From Arbacia lixula (lineage: Eukaryota; Echinodermata; Echinoidea; Arbacioida; Arbaciidae): DNA of 64,000 bases. A program made the position numbers and the translations under genes. Positions 1 through 10,700 of the stretch are shown piece by piece. Location of the stretch: contig OZ022588.1 in assembly GCA_963669155.1 (NCBI GenBank), forward strand, positions 16,208,670 through 16,272,669, written 5' to 3'. A model generated the notes under the pieces. It worked only from the letters and a program-made list of their open reading frames with translations. It was not told where the DNA came from and did no database searches. The first letter of the stretch is position 1; the number at the start of each line of letters is the position of its first letter.

Positions 1-244
1 GAAGATACTCTATTAGAACTTCCCTCCCAACAATAGAACTGAAAACTGACGCTTGGTGAATTTATAGCGATCAGTAGATTGTAAGGAGGTTTTGGACGGA
101 TACTGTAGTCCAAAACCTATAGCCTAGAGACCAGAAACCACTTTGCGCTATCTTTAACTGTGAGATTTCATACATGTTATTGTTAGGGTAAACTGCTAAT
201 TCCTGCTGAGGTTCCTGATTTTTGAAAGTGGGACAACCTCTATT
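1..244. mobile_element. MITE family with GACAGGGTGACCC termini (copy 1, left part off-window)
   Basis: Starts within the family at GAAGATACT..AGAACTTCCCTCCCAACAATAGAA, has the GTAGTCC..TAGCCTAGAGACCAGAAACC and CTGCTAATTCCTGCTGAGG blocks, and ends near GTGGGACAACCTC. It lies in POLE3 intron 2. Confidence 0.65.
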
Positions 245-289
245 TAATTACCAGCTGAACTTGTGTCAAATTTGAGCCTGTGTACATAC

Positions 290-1488
290 CATGACGTAGC
301 ATAAAGAACAAAGACGCTGGCAGCTTTTGAGACGGCATTCCTCGCTTCTTTGGACACACTCACACCATCCGGAATCTGCAGAATTTCAAGCATCAAATCA
401 TGTATCGATATGGGAAACAGACCTCAATTATTTTCTCCATTTACAGGATGGAGCATGCTATCTTTACTACAGGGTGTACGCCTAAAAAATTCTTTGTTAA
501 TTGAAATTAAAGCCAGAAAGCCCTTTCACTAAAATCTAGCCGAATGGTCTTCAAGGTGGACGACTCATGAATATTAATGAGTCAGATTAAATGAGACTCT
601 TCGGTATTTGTTTCCATGTTGTTGTGTTTTGATCCGTGAACTAGAAATTATTAGCTTGCGTGGTTAAGCCGCTGCCCGGTAAGCAGTAGATTGCAGGTTC
701 AAATCCTGTCTGGTTCCAAGACTTTTTTCTGGCTTGTTTTTCATTCATTTACAGGATGGAGCACACTATCCTTACTACTGGGTGTATGCCTAAAATGTAT
801 TTGTAAACAGACCTCAATCTGTATACGGTCTAGTTCAATTTTTCCCTTCGATATTGAAAGTACCCCATCTAAACAAGCACAAACAAAGGTTAGCAAAATA
901 AATACATGTATACAACCATTTTTGGTCCTTACAAACAAGGAAAGTAGAATACATTGAGGCCTTAATAATGTGACCTGTATTATATTCATCTGAAATGTAC
1001 AACCACTTTAAAAGCCACACATTGTTGAAATTGTATTCAAAGTTAATATAAAAAGTATTACAATCCACAGGGACAATAGGAACACAAGAGGACTAAAGAA
1101 GTACCATGTACCAACTGACCTGTCAATAATAATAATTTACATATATGTGACATCATTGAAAAGGAAGGTCGCAACATTTCATTAGAAAAAGAAGCAGATG
1201 GCAATCAGAAAGAAATGAAGAATCAATTTCCAAAATATGTATCTATTATTATGAGACAGAAGAAAACATCTCCCGACTTAGATATTGTATCAAATGATGG
1301 ATGTTTTGTTTGTTATCACTCGTTCATAAATTGAATAGACTTGTTGACTGGCAAGACGTCATCATAACATTACTCAGATATTACAAATCATTTACAATAT
1401 TATGAGTAAAAAATAAACTTACCGAATCCTTCATAATTCTTGTTATGACTGACAAGGGGAGGTTCAGATCCTCTGGTCTCTCTGCCAT
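290..1488 (-). CDS. POLE3: POLE3, DNA polymerase epsilon subunit 3 / CHRAC17 (5' part only)
   Basis: Small histone-fold protein that pairs with POLE4 in the DNA polymerase epsilon holoenzyme and with CHRAC15 in the CHRAC remodeller; it acts in the nucleus. Two coding exons are visible. Exon 1 is 1423-1488 and starts [20 protein letters not shown], nearly the vertebrate N-terminus, which fixes the start. It ends at a GTAAGT donor. Exon 2 is 290-375 and reads [20 protein letters not shown] then VFVLYATS, the start of the histone-fold central helix; it follows a CTGCAG acceptor and ends at GTATGT. Phases agree (66 + 86 nt, the last codon split TG|). The rest of the gene, including the acidic tail known from the family, lies off the left edge. 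A possible acceptor (TTCTAG) ten bases before the ATG suggests a 5' UTR intron. The ATG is 3.3 kb from the divergent UCK start. Confidence 0.93.
656..720 (+). mobile_element. tRNA-derived SINE head
   Basis: A-box-like TGGTTAAGCCGC and B box GGTTCAAATCC spaced as in a tRNA, but no cloverleaf arms close properly. Sequence blocks on both sides (415-515 and 747-815) repeat each other (TTTACAGGATGGAGCA...GTGTA.GCCTAAAA). Confidence 0.55.
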
Positions 1489-2026
1489 GATTATTAACCT
1501 AGAATTTAAAAAAAAATTATATAAACACATGGAATTTCTGAAGAAAAAAAAACATGAATGGAACCTGACTTTGTAATGATGAACATTCCAGTAACATTTT
1601 CCAAAATCAAGGGAAAATGCCATAATATTGCAGATAGAAAATCTTAAGCCTAGTTCCCAGTGAGAAGACACAACCAGCTGTGATACTGGATCTGGCTGCA
1701 GGACGCTTGGGGCCCGTTTCTGCATTAGAATGCCAGCGACATCTGATTTAGAACTCACGTTAGCGCCAATGATGCTAAACCGATTCTCAAAGAGAAAGCT
1801 AAGCACCTAAGCAAACCCCTTTCCCTGCCAGAGCTGATTTTATGCTTAGAGAATCCTGACAAAATGCAGCAGAAATGTTATCATAGAACGCGAAATGCAA
1901 ATTTATTCACTTTTCACAATCCTAATTAATTACGCAACTCAGCTTTCCATAAGCCACTTTTGTTCTCAAGGATCATCCGATCGAGAACAATAGATGCGAC
2001 AGGGTCCGAGCAGTTCCAGCATTTAG

Positions 2027-2120
2027 AGCTGAGGTTAGAGTTGTAATAGCTTCGAGAGTCACCGCAGTGCTAACTATAAGAGTTAGAGCTGAGGTTAGAG
2101 TTGTCATCGTGTCGAGAAAC
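2027..2120 (+). repeat. Short direct repeat
   Basis: TTAGAGCTGAGGTTAGAGTTGT occurs twice, about 56 bp apart (2027 and 2084), each followed by TCGAGA-type sequence. Confidence 0.6.
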
Positions 2121-2180
2121 GTGCCCTTGGACGTCAAGCTTTTGCATTATGAGATTGACAGGTCTCACTGTTAAGTCACT

Positions 2181-2935
2181 GTATATGAATGCTCTATTCG
2201 GGCGTAGACCCTATGTCCAAAAATGTAATTTCGATTAAACTTAAATTCAAGAATGCCTGAATGAGATGGTTACTCCTGTCTAATTCGAAGCGAGACCGAA
2301 AAATCAGTCTCTGTAGGAGTGTAGGACTAGGACGTTGGATCCCCTGAGATTGCATCTGATGATCTGGCTCCTCTGTCTCTGAAACCCCATTCATATACAC
2401 CGCCTATTCGCGAAAAAGGCGCAACATTTGCGGCAATTTTGCCAATGCATTACCAATAGCTGCGTATATGAACGGGAATCGCTCAAATAATGCGGTATTT
2501 GCTTCCTCCTTTTTTACGCTTATTTTGCGGCTTTTTCGCAGATTGAGACCTAGTAATAACACCGCAATATTGCAGTAAGCGAATCTTATAAACTGCGTCC
2601 GCAAAATAGGCGTAAATGTTGCGTCTTTTGCATCGCGCTCTGGCATGTGGGTCGCTAATCCTACCGCTTGTATGGCTGAGCGGAGCATCATGTCACCGTT
2701 GGTTTGGAGGAGAGTCCAGCTGTCCAAAACACCGCAACATTACGGCTTTTGGGGTGTATATGAACGGTGCTTTTGTGGCTCGCTGGAAACTTGCTTACCG
2801 ATGTGCATCGGTAAGAGGAATGAGGGATGTGAGTCAATGTCGTGTCACTCTGAACACCTCTTGTTGACCTTGTGTCCAAAAATGTAATTTTGATTAAATA
2901 CCCCGAATGAACAGTTTATTCCTGTCTAATTCGTA
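2181..2935. mobile_element. Composite of short inverted elements upstream of POLE3/UCK
   Basis: CCTATGTCCAAAAATGTAAT and TCCTGTCTAATTCG(A/T)AGC occur at 2212-2290 and again at 2872-2935, bracketing a region with CGCCTATTCGCGAAAAAGGC GCAACATTTGCGG and its near inverse CCGCAAAATAGGCGTAAATG. GTGTATATGAA occurs at both inner edges. Looks like one MITE nested in another; the ORFs here are not convincing. Confidence 0.45.
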
Positions 2936-4447
2936 GCCTGCTAATAATAACGCTGAAACAGGGGTTATTTTTTTTTTGCTGTATCTAACGTTTAACGTTA
3001 AAATGTCAGAAATGCCCGTGCCCGGCCCGGCCAGGTGCGAACTGTTTGACTGCGAAGCATGCCTCCCTGCACTCGGGGAGTCGACCGGCATGACCGGGAG
3101 ATCTGTGGCATGGCCTGACACTCATCTGCTCATGAGACATGACAGAAAAGCAGCCGCTCTGCCTCTGCCTCTCTGTTGTACGGTCCATAATTTGCTATCA
3201 CACAATTTTACCTTACTTATCTACCGTATCCCGTACTCACTTTGTATGTCAGCTTTTTGACGGTAATATTTAAAACCACACGGTAGCTCAGCTCAGTTTG
3301 TTCGTGTGTTTATATTACATGTATATCGCAATCCAATAGAATACGAAAAGAAATTGGCGCCGATCATTTTGTAATGCATATACGGTACGCGCGCGCGGGC
3401 ACGGACGTTGCATAGCTAGAGTACGGTACAAAATGCACAGAGCGCTGCGAAAGTAGAGGAACGCTCGCACGAAGCGTGACTGGTGCGGTGGGTAGCATGT
3501 ACTCAAGCCGCCGAACGTTGTTCTCTAAACAGCCTAATCATTTATCTCGTTGTCTGTTGTCCTACCAAGGCGCTTCTGCCGGGCCCGGATCACCAACTAC
3601 TAGTATACCACTACTAGTTCAGTGGTCGGGATCCACACAACCCATTACCCATCAAAGTCGCCAGCTCACTGGTGCTAATCACTCAGGACTGTGTCCCTCT
3701 TCATACGGTTGACATCAGCTGAATGTCGGTGCTGAGCATGGGACATCAAAGCATTGTCATGGTTATATATTAAATGCTTTTGACATTTATTAGCACGCTT
3801 TAGTACCCGTACTGACATTTAAAATATAATGCTCAGAGTTCCTTCTCCTTCCATAAGTTACCCTCTCCTTCCCAATCCGAAACTGCGCCATGCCTAAATG
3901 CATACTTTGACAAAATGGAAGCAATTAAAAAACAAATCACTTAAAATAAGGCCTATAGATGTTTTCAAATCATATCCAACTGTGAGCCGTGATCATGGAG
4001 TTGAGTAAATTTAGTCAAAGACACATTTGGTCATTCTTTTAGAAAAGACTTCCTTTTTTTTAATATTAAGTGTCTCATGTGGTTAAAGTTAGTATTAGGG
4101 AATGTTACAAGCGGTATTGTCGTGACATCAACGCATAGATGTGGAAGGTGCATTGCTCGAGGTCAGATGAACCGGCTACTCTAGTTAGCGAGTGGAACTG
4201 CATGCAGTAACCAAAGTGATGTAGCCTAATTGTTTCCTATGAGGTATTGCAAGTTTATTCATAGCCTGTCACACAGAAAGCAGAAAAGTAATGAAAGTCA
4301 CGCAAACTGCTTCCAAAAAAACAAAACACTTGTCCTTATAATGATTCATGTCAGATTGATATGAGTTGTAACTTATTTTATTTTTTTTAAGTGTCAAAAA
4401 TTGTCGTTTTAAATTGCGATTGAAGTATTACAATCTTTTTTTTGTTT

Positions 4448-4547
4448 GGGGGGGGGGGGGCCTTGTGCCCTCACGTCCCCAGATATCTTTATACTTATCT
4501 GAAACAAGCTTGTTGGAACAGTTTGAACACCCCCCCCCCCCCCCCCC
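4448..4547. repeat. Facing poly-G and poly-C runs
   Basis: G13 at 4448-4460 and C18 at 4530-4547 could pair as a stem in single-stranded DNA or RNA; about 210 bp upstream of the UCK ATG. Confidence 0.9.
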
Positions 4548-4758
4548 TTTCAAGTTGCTCTGACAATCAAATGCGGGCAAGATTGTCCCACATGTTTGAG
4601 TGGTATTATGCCATGGCTGAAAGGGTAAATAGCCCAATTGGGAGAGTATATCTTCGCTTGGCTCTCCTAGCTCTCTCCTCCCACGTTTTTCGCTGGCGCG
4701 CGCGCGTCCGCATATTGCATACGATTACCAAGAAAACCTGTTTTCATCAGCTTGACAT

Positions 4759-7700
4759 ATGAATCAACCGAAAATGTCTGCATCAAATAATGGAGATAAC
4801 GGAAGACAAAAGCGCCCCTTTTTAATTGGAGTTGCAGGAGGGACATCATCTGGAAAGGTGAGAGGAATATAGTGAGATACCTCTGTGTTTTTGTCATGAT
4901 GTCAAGTTTTATGAGGTTTTCAGTTGAAGTATTGTGACAAAGAAAGAGCGCGAGTGTTGTTGCACGTTGGGTATATGAGGGGGGGGGGGGGGGGGGGGGG
5001 GGGCCACTGAGTCAGAGAAGAAAACCGTCACGTATTGTTTACATGGTCTTGTTAGGTGTTGCGTACGTGTGCACGTGTGCCGTTTGCCCATGCTGAATGT
5101 TATCTTGTGCATTTCATTTGGCTGTTGCAACGCACAGAAATCCAATAGTGATGACTGTTATTAGACCTCTCTACAATGTTGTTTCTGTGCACTGTCAAGG
5201 CAAATTGAAATGCAGGGAAGTGCATCATTCAATGACTAAATTGATGACAGTGAAAAGCGTCTGCACTATTTTATAATTACAATAAAAACAAGTACTTCTA
5301 ACCTGTCCTTAGTCTGCCTAGATGTGCTTGATGATGTGAGATGGATGTGGACAACCAGGAAAGTGTACCATTAGTCATGTTAGTGTACCTCCCTTCAACA
5401 TGATATTTTTATTATGTTCTTGACGTGGTTATGCCTCTTATGCCATGGTGTCACATGTTGAAGTAGACCTCAAGTTACTTCATTTGGGTTTGGGCAGAAT
5501 GCTGATTTCCAATTTCAATGTTCTTTTAGTTTACAATTTACATTACACAGTCCATTTCTGACATTGAAGCATATTTGATGCACCTTATTTCTACATAAAA
5601 TTGAAGGCAGAAAGAATAATAAGGAACCATTTGATAATGAGAGGCGCCCTTTCCTGCAAGAAGATAGTTGATGTGACAGAAAAAAAAGACTTGGTCGCCT
5701 GCTCTGTCATACAAACTTTGGGGACATTCAGGGGAAAAAATAGTTTCTTTTCCTCTCTCAATGTACTCCATTATTCATTCCTTTTTTTAACTGTAAAATT
5801 CTTGTATTTTTAAAAGAAAATTACTTTTCTCTCTTACATGTATGTCTGCCTTGAATTTTTTAAAAGTTATTTTTAATTTTCTAATTCTCTTTTAATTTCA
5901 TCAGTTAAATGGGAGCCATGCCCCCATAGCGCGCTGACAACCATGATGAATGTAGTTGGTGTGTTTCATTTTGCATGTAAACAAGGACCAGTTTCTCAAT
6001 TTTCCTGAAAATGTTTGTGAAGCTCTGACTGAGTTTTTGTACACGTTGTTGTTATTGTGTTACTGCTGATTCCTGCCGAATCTCATAACTTTTGCACATG
6101 GGACACCCTAAGACAGCTGTCTTTAAGTTTACAACCTTGGTTTGATTATGATCAATTTAATGATGTGTGCTACCCTGTTTCCTCTTTTCACCCCCATGTA
6201 GAGCTCAGTATGTGAGCGCATTGTGGAGTTGCTAGGTCAGAGAAACCTCGAGAGCAGGCAACGCAAGGTCACAGTCATCAGCATGGACAGCTTCTACCGT
6301 GAGGTGTCCAGTTTTGATGCAGACGCAGGTGCCTACAACTTTGACCATCCAGGTAAAGAAACTTTTCACTTTTTATTCCAAATTCCTTGATCACAGTACG
6401 AAGAGGATCACTATAGTTCTAGATGATTCAAGTCGGCAATGTCACTTCCTTTCATATCAATTCTAAAGTTAATGATGGGTGGTATCGTGGTTCAATGTGT
6501 GAGCGATGACCCAAAGGTTCCAAGTTCGAGCCTTACCATGGCACCTTAGTTTTTTCAGCAAGATATTTCATGGACAGTACCTTGTAGGAGGGGAAGGATT
6601 ATGATCTAAACTCAGTGCTGGTACTTCATTGTGGGAATTGGCATAGGGAAAGGGAAGAAAGGGAAGGACCCGCACTTTTAAACTGCGGTATATTTTGTCC
6701 AGTTCAGCATGAAACATGATGCTTTTTAGGCTAAAGCATCATGTTTCATGCTGAACTGGACAAAATATACCATGGTTTAAAAGTGTGGGTCCTTTCCTTT
6801 CCCTTTCCCTCTGCCAATTCCTATGAGCTGTAGTGTATGCAGCATTTTCCTGGTTTCAAAATCTTTGATCACTAGCCCTATTATTTTGCTCTGTTCATCT
6901 AAGGTAGAAAATGTATAATCCTGGTAGTGTTTTGTTTTCATACATTGTACAGTATACATATGTACAATCTACACTAGAATATAAGATTTACTTGTGAATA
7001 GAGGATTGAATTTTCACAAATTCACAATTTCTTTCTAAAGGCATTGTAATATCCTGATTTTTGTCAAGCTGATCCTTACCTGTTTCACTGATTTTTGTCT
7101 CGCCTGAACGAAGTTCAGTAGAGACCTAGTGATTACTTTTACTGTTAGTCTGTTGGTCTGTTGTTCTGTTACAAAAATGTTTAAATTTTTATTTAACTTG
7201 CTCTCATTTCTGTATTTCTGCATCAATTTTTATCAAACTTGGTACAAATGATCCTTGGGTAATATCACATGCGTCACTTCATGAGACTGATCAAAGGTCA
7301 TCTAGGGGTCAAAAAAATTATTTTAAAAATAATATTTAATTCAGTTTATCTTCAGTCTCATTACCTTTAATCATGCAACAAATATAAATATGCAGGTAGA
7401 ATAAATGTACATATGTAGATCAAACTATGTCAATATGTACAGGTACCAAAGTTTGCTCAGAATTTTGACACCTGAACCATTTCATCTATTTACACACTAG
7501 CCTACAGGTGGTTCTGATTCTTTGTTCAACAGGTGTTAGTGAGATTGTTCCTCTTTCACTGAAACTCTGAAGGTTAGATAAACTCTGGCTCCCTTGGGAT
7601 TCAACAAACAATTTGTCCCAAGGTGCTACTTCAAACAAGATAGATGTTCAAACACTGGATGAAAAGTACAATCAAATATCCAGTGTGCAACCTTGGGAAC

Positions 7701-10700
7701 GCTTCTCACCACTGTCAAAATGCTTGTGGGACAGTGGGAATGACCATAGTAAGAGGGAAAGAAATTATTTTGCTTTAAATTTGGAACACAGTGACTTTAT
7801 TAAAAAAATCAGATTGTTCTCGTGAAACTTAACCGAGGATTGATGTAGAGATTGAAAAATTGCATTTTGTAGATATGATGAAGCATGCAAAGCCTGACAG
7901 GTTTATTTCTCAACTGCATTCAGTCAAACTGCGTTAAGAATTTTTGAAGGGGGGGTTTCCACACCCATCAAAATCAGAAAAACAAAGGGCCCAGCTAGAA
8001 AAAGAAACAACTTAAGAATAATTAAAACTGTTCAATGTTAGTTTCTTGACATGTAATTGGCTTAGTTCAGTCATGACATACATGTACCAGTAGAAAACAA
8101 TACCCTATGAACATGTTCATGTACATTGCCATGGTGCATTATGAGAATGTAGTGAGCAACAGAGTCTTACCTCAATATGTAATTAATTTCATTTTTTTTT
8201 CTTTTTAAAGATGCCGTCGATGAGGAGATGATGAAACAGACCCTGACACAAATTCGAGCCGGCCAAGCGGTCAAAGTTCCAGTTTACGATAAAGCCAAGA
8301 ACTCAAGGTGATTCTGAAGTGTACTGTTCATTGAAAGTTTATCAAGCAAATTGGGAAGAAAAAGCACCTAAAGTCATGTATTAAAAATGATGAAGAATTC
8401 ATGGATTTCATACACTTATACACAAATTGGAATCTAGTTTTTTTGCTTAGTGATATATATATCACATTTGTAATGATTTTTTTTGGTGAAATGATCACAA
8501 TATCTTAAAACGGGGAACACATTGGAATTATCTAAATTACACTTGGGATCTAAAAAGTCCCTAGACAGGAATTTCATCAATTGATGATAATTGTGTGAAT
8601 ATTACTTGTCTTTTCCAGAATGACAGCACATATAAATGAAAATTGTACCATCATTAGAGAAGCAAAAAAGTTATTTTTCTGAACCCTGTTTTATTTCTGT
8701 GAACAGAACGAGCTTCACCCTGATCTACCCAGCGGACGTTGTGCTAATAGAGGGAATCCTGGTCTTCTATTTCCCTGAGATCCTAAACCTCTTTGATATG
8801 AAGATCTTTGTGGACACAGATGCCGACACAAGGTTATCAAGAAGAGGTTAGTTTGGTTTAATTTTGCTACAGCTGAATAAAATCCTCATAGCAAGTTTGT
8901 TAACCCGTTGCTCATGGTTAGATTTTCAGGCCTCGAGAACCCTGGTCCAGTGTGGATGTCAAAATTGGCATGGAAGTGCACATAGTTGAAGTCACTGTAC
9001 CATTTGTGAGGTACCATTAGTGAGGTGAAGAAAATTGAATGAATAGTGTGGAAATGTGATTGGCTCCTACAATGGCAACACCTTGGCTTCACCATGGCAA
9101 CACCATAGCAACACCATGAGGAGCTGCTGAAACACCTGGAAGAAGGGGATGTGAGGTCCTTCCACAATTTCTTGAGGGTAGATCCAGAGATGTTCTGGAA
9201 GTTGTGACTCACCTTACTCCTTAGATCCATTAACAAGACACTACCTACAAGAAGGCCCTACCCCCTGGTTTGAAGACTGTTATCACTCTGACGGGATTCA
9301 TGCCGAACGATGTGTGCCTTGAAGAAGGAAAACGTGCTGATGATCCACTTCTCACGAGTCGTCAACTCTTTTGCTCCTGACCCGGATGCCTTCCTCGTGA
9401 GTTTCCCGTAGGCACTCCTCATGGAGTGATACCAAGTCTTGTAGTCATTCGGGTCTATGCCCATCTCTAGACATTTGTCATGGATCGCTGCTTGTTTCTT
9501 TCTGGTGTCTTTGTACAATTTGCACCCTTTATCATAAAACATGGGATTTGCACAGAGCCATTCCCCGAGCTCTTGTTCTTGCTCGTCAGTAAAGTTGACT
9601 GCAGCTTTCTTTGATTTCTTCTTGATTTCTTGCTGAACTTCCACAAGTTCGTCATCCCCGGCATCTTCAGCTATTGCCACTCCTGGTGACTCCGGAGCAG
9701 GAATGGGGGACAGGCCACGGGTTGCTGAAGCCTTTGTCATGGATTTTCTAATTTTTGGCATCTTTCTCTCCCGGCCTACGAACTAACTGAATAATAATTC
9801 ATGAGTGAGGGTTCTCTGTCAAAGGCAGATATCCGCAGTGCTGGTTAGCCAAGGCCAAAACACCTGGAAGAAGGGGATGTGAGATCCTGCCACAATTTCT
9901 TGAGGGTAGATCCAGAGATGTTCTGGAAGTTGTGACTCACCTTACTCCTTAGATCCATAAACAAGACACTAACTACAGGAAGGCCCTACCCCCTAGTTTG
10001 AAGGATGTTATCACTCTGATGTTCCTTGGAAACTTATAGAGCCTGTCCTATGATTTCTAATGGACATGAATACTGTATAATGACCTGAAATTGTCTAAAA
10101 CTGATACCAATTTGTGTTTCTTAGGTTCCTATTTCTATTCATGTTTCCCCTTTCAAATTCCCCTTTCAAAGTTGTTTTGTCTATTGAGCAAGATACTTTG
10201 TCTACTCACTCATCTTCGCTATTCTCTTGCTCACACTCCCCTGGGGGGTGTTTCACCAAGCTGTTTGTAAGCTACGAATGACTTTACAAATGGCTGGTGT
10301 CCTGTTCTTGTGCTAAATCAGATATGGTGGGAATTAATTTCCAGTAATCTTAATCACACTTGTCAAATCATAAACTTTGTTTTCAGACGCTTGTTAGCAA
10401 CACAAATTTTAATTTACAAGGATAAGATTTCAATTTAAACTGATCGCAATCAAAATCATTGAGAATCTGATTTAGCACAAGAACAGGTCACCAGTCATAT
10501 GTAAAGTCGTTTGTAGCTTACGAACAGCTGGCTGAAACACCCCCCTGGACGTTGCATTAAACTAATACCATTGATAGTAACTTTGCTTTCAATGACAACT
10601 TCTATGGAAACCTTGAATTTGATTGGCTGTCGAGCGGTGTTAGCATGGTAGTTACCATCGATGAAGGAGTTATCGTTAATGGTTTGTTTTATGCAACGGG

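Larger units (their letters stand above)
1489..4758. promoter_or_regulatory. POLE3-UCK divergent intergenic region
   Basis: Holds both 5' ends. CpG-rich stretches at about 2990-3140, 3355-3490 and 4675-4715 (GGCGCGCGCGCGTCC) are candidate promoter parts; the last lies within the probable UCK 5' UTR. A G13 run (4448-4460) and a C18 run (4530-4547) lie 70 bp apart. Otherwise decayed repeats. Confidence 0.5.

Noticed and set aside
656-720. Functional tRNA gene
   Set aside because: A and B boxes are present but acceptor and anticodon stems do not pair; better explained as a SINE head.
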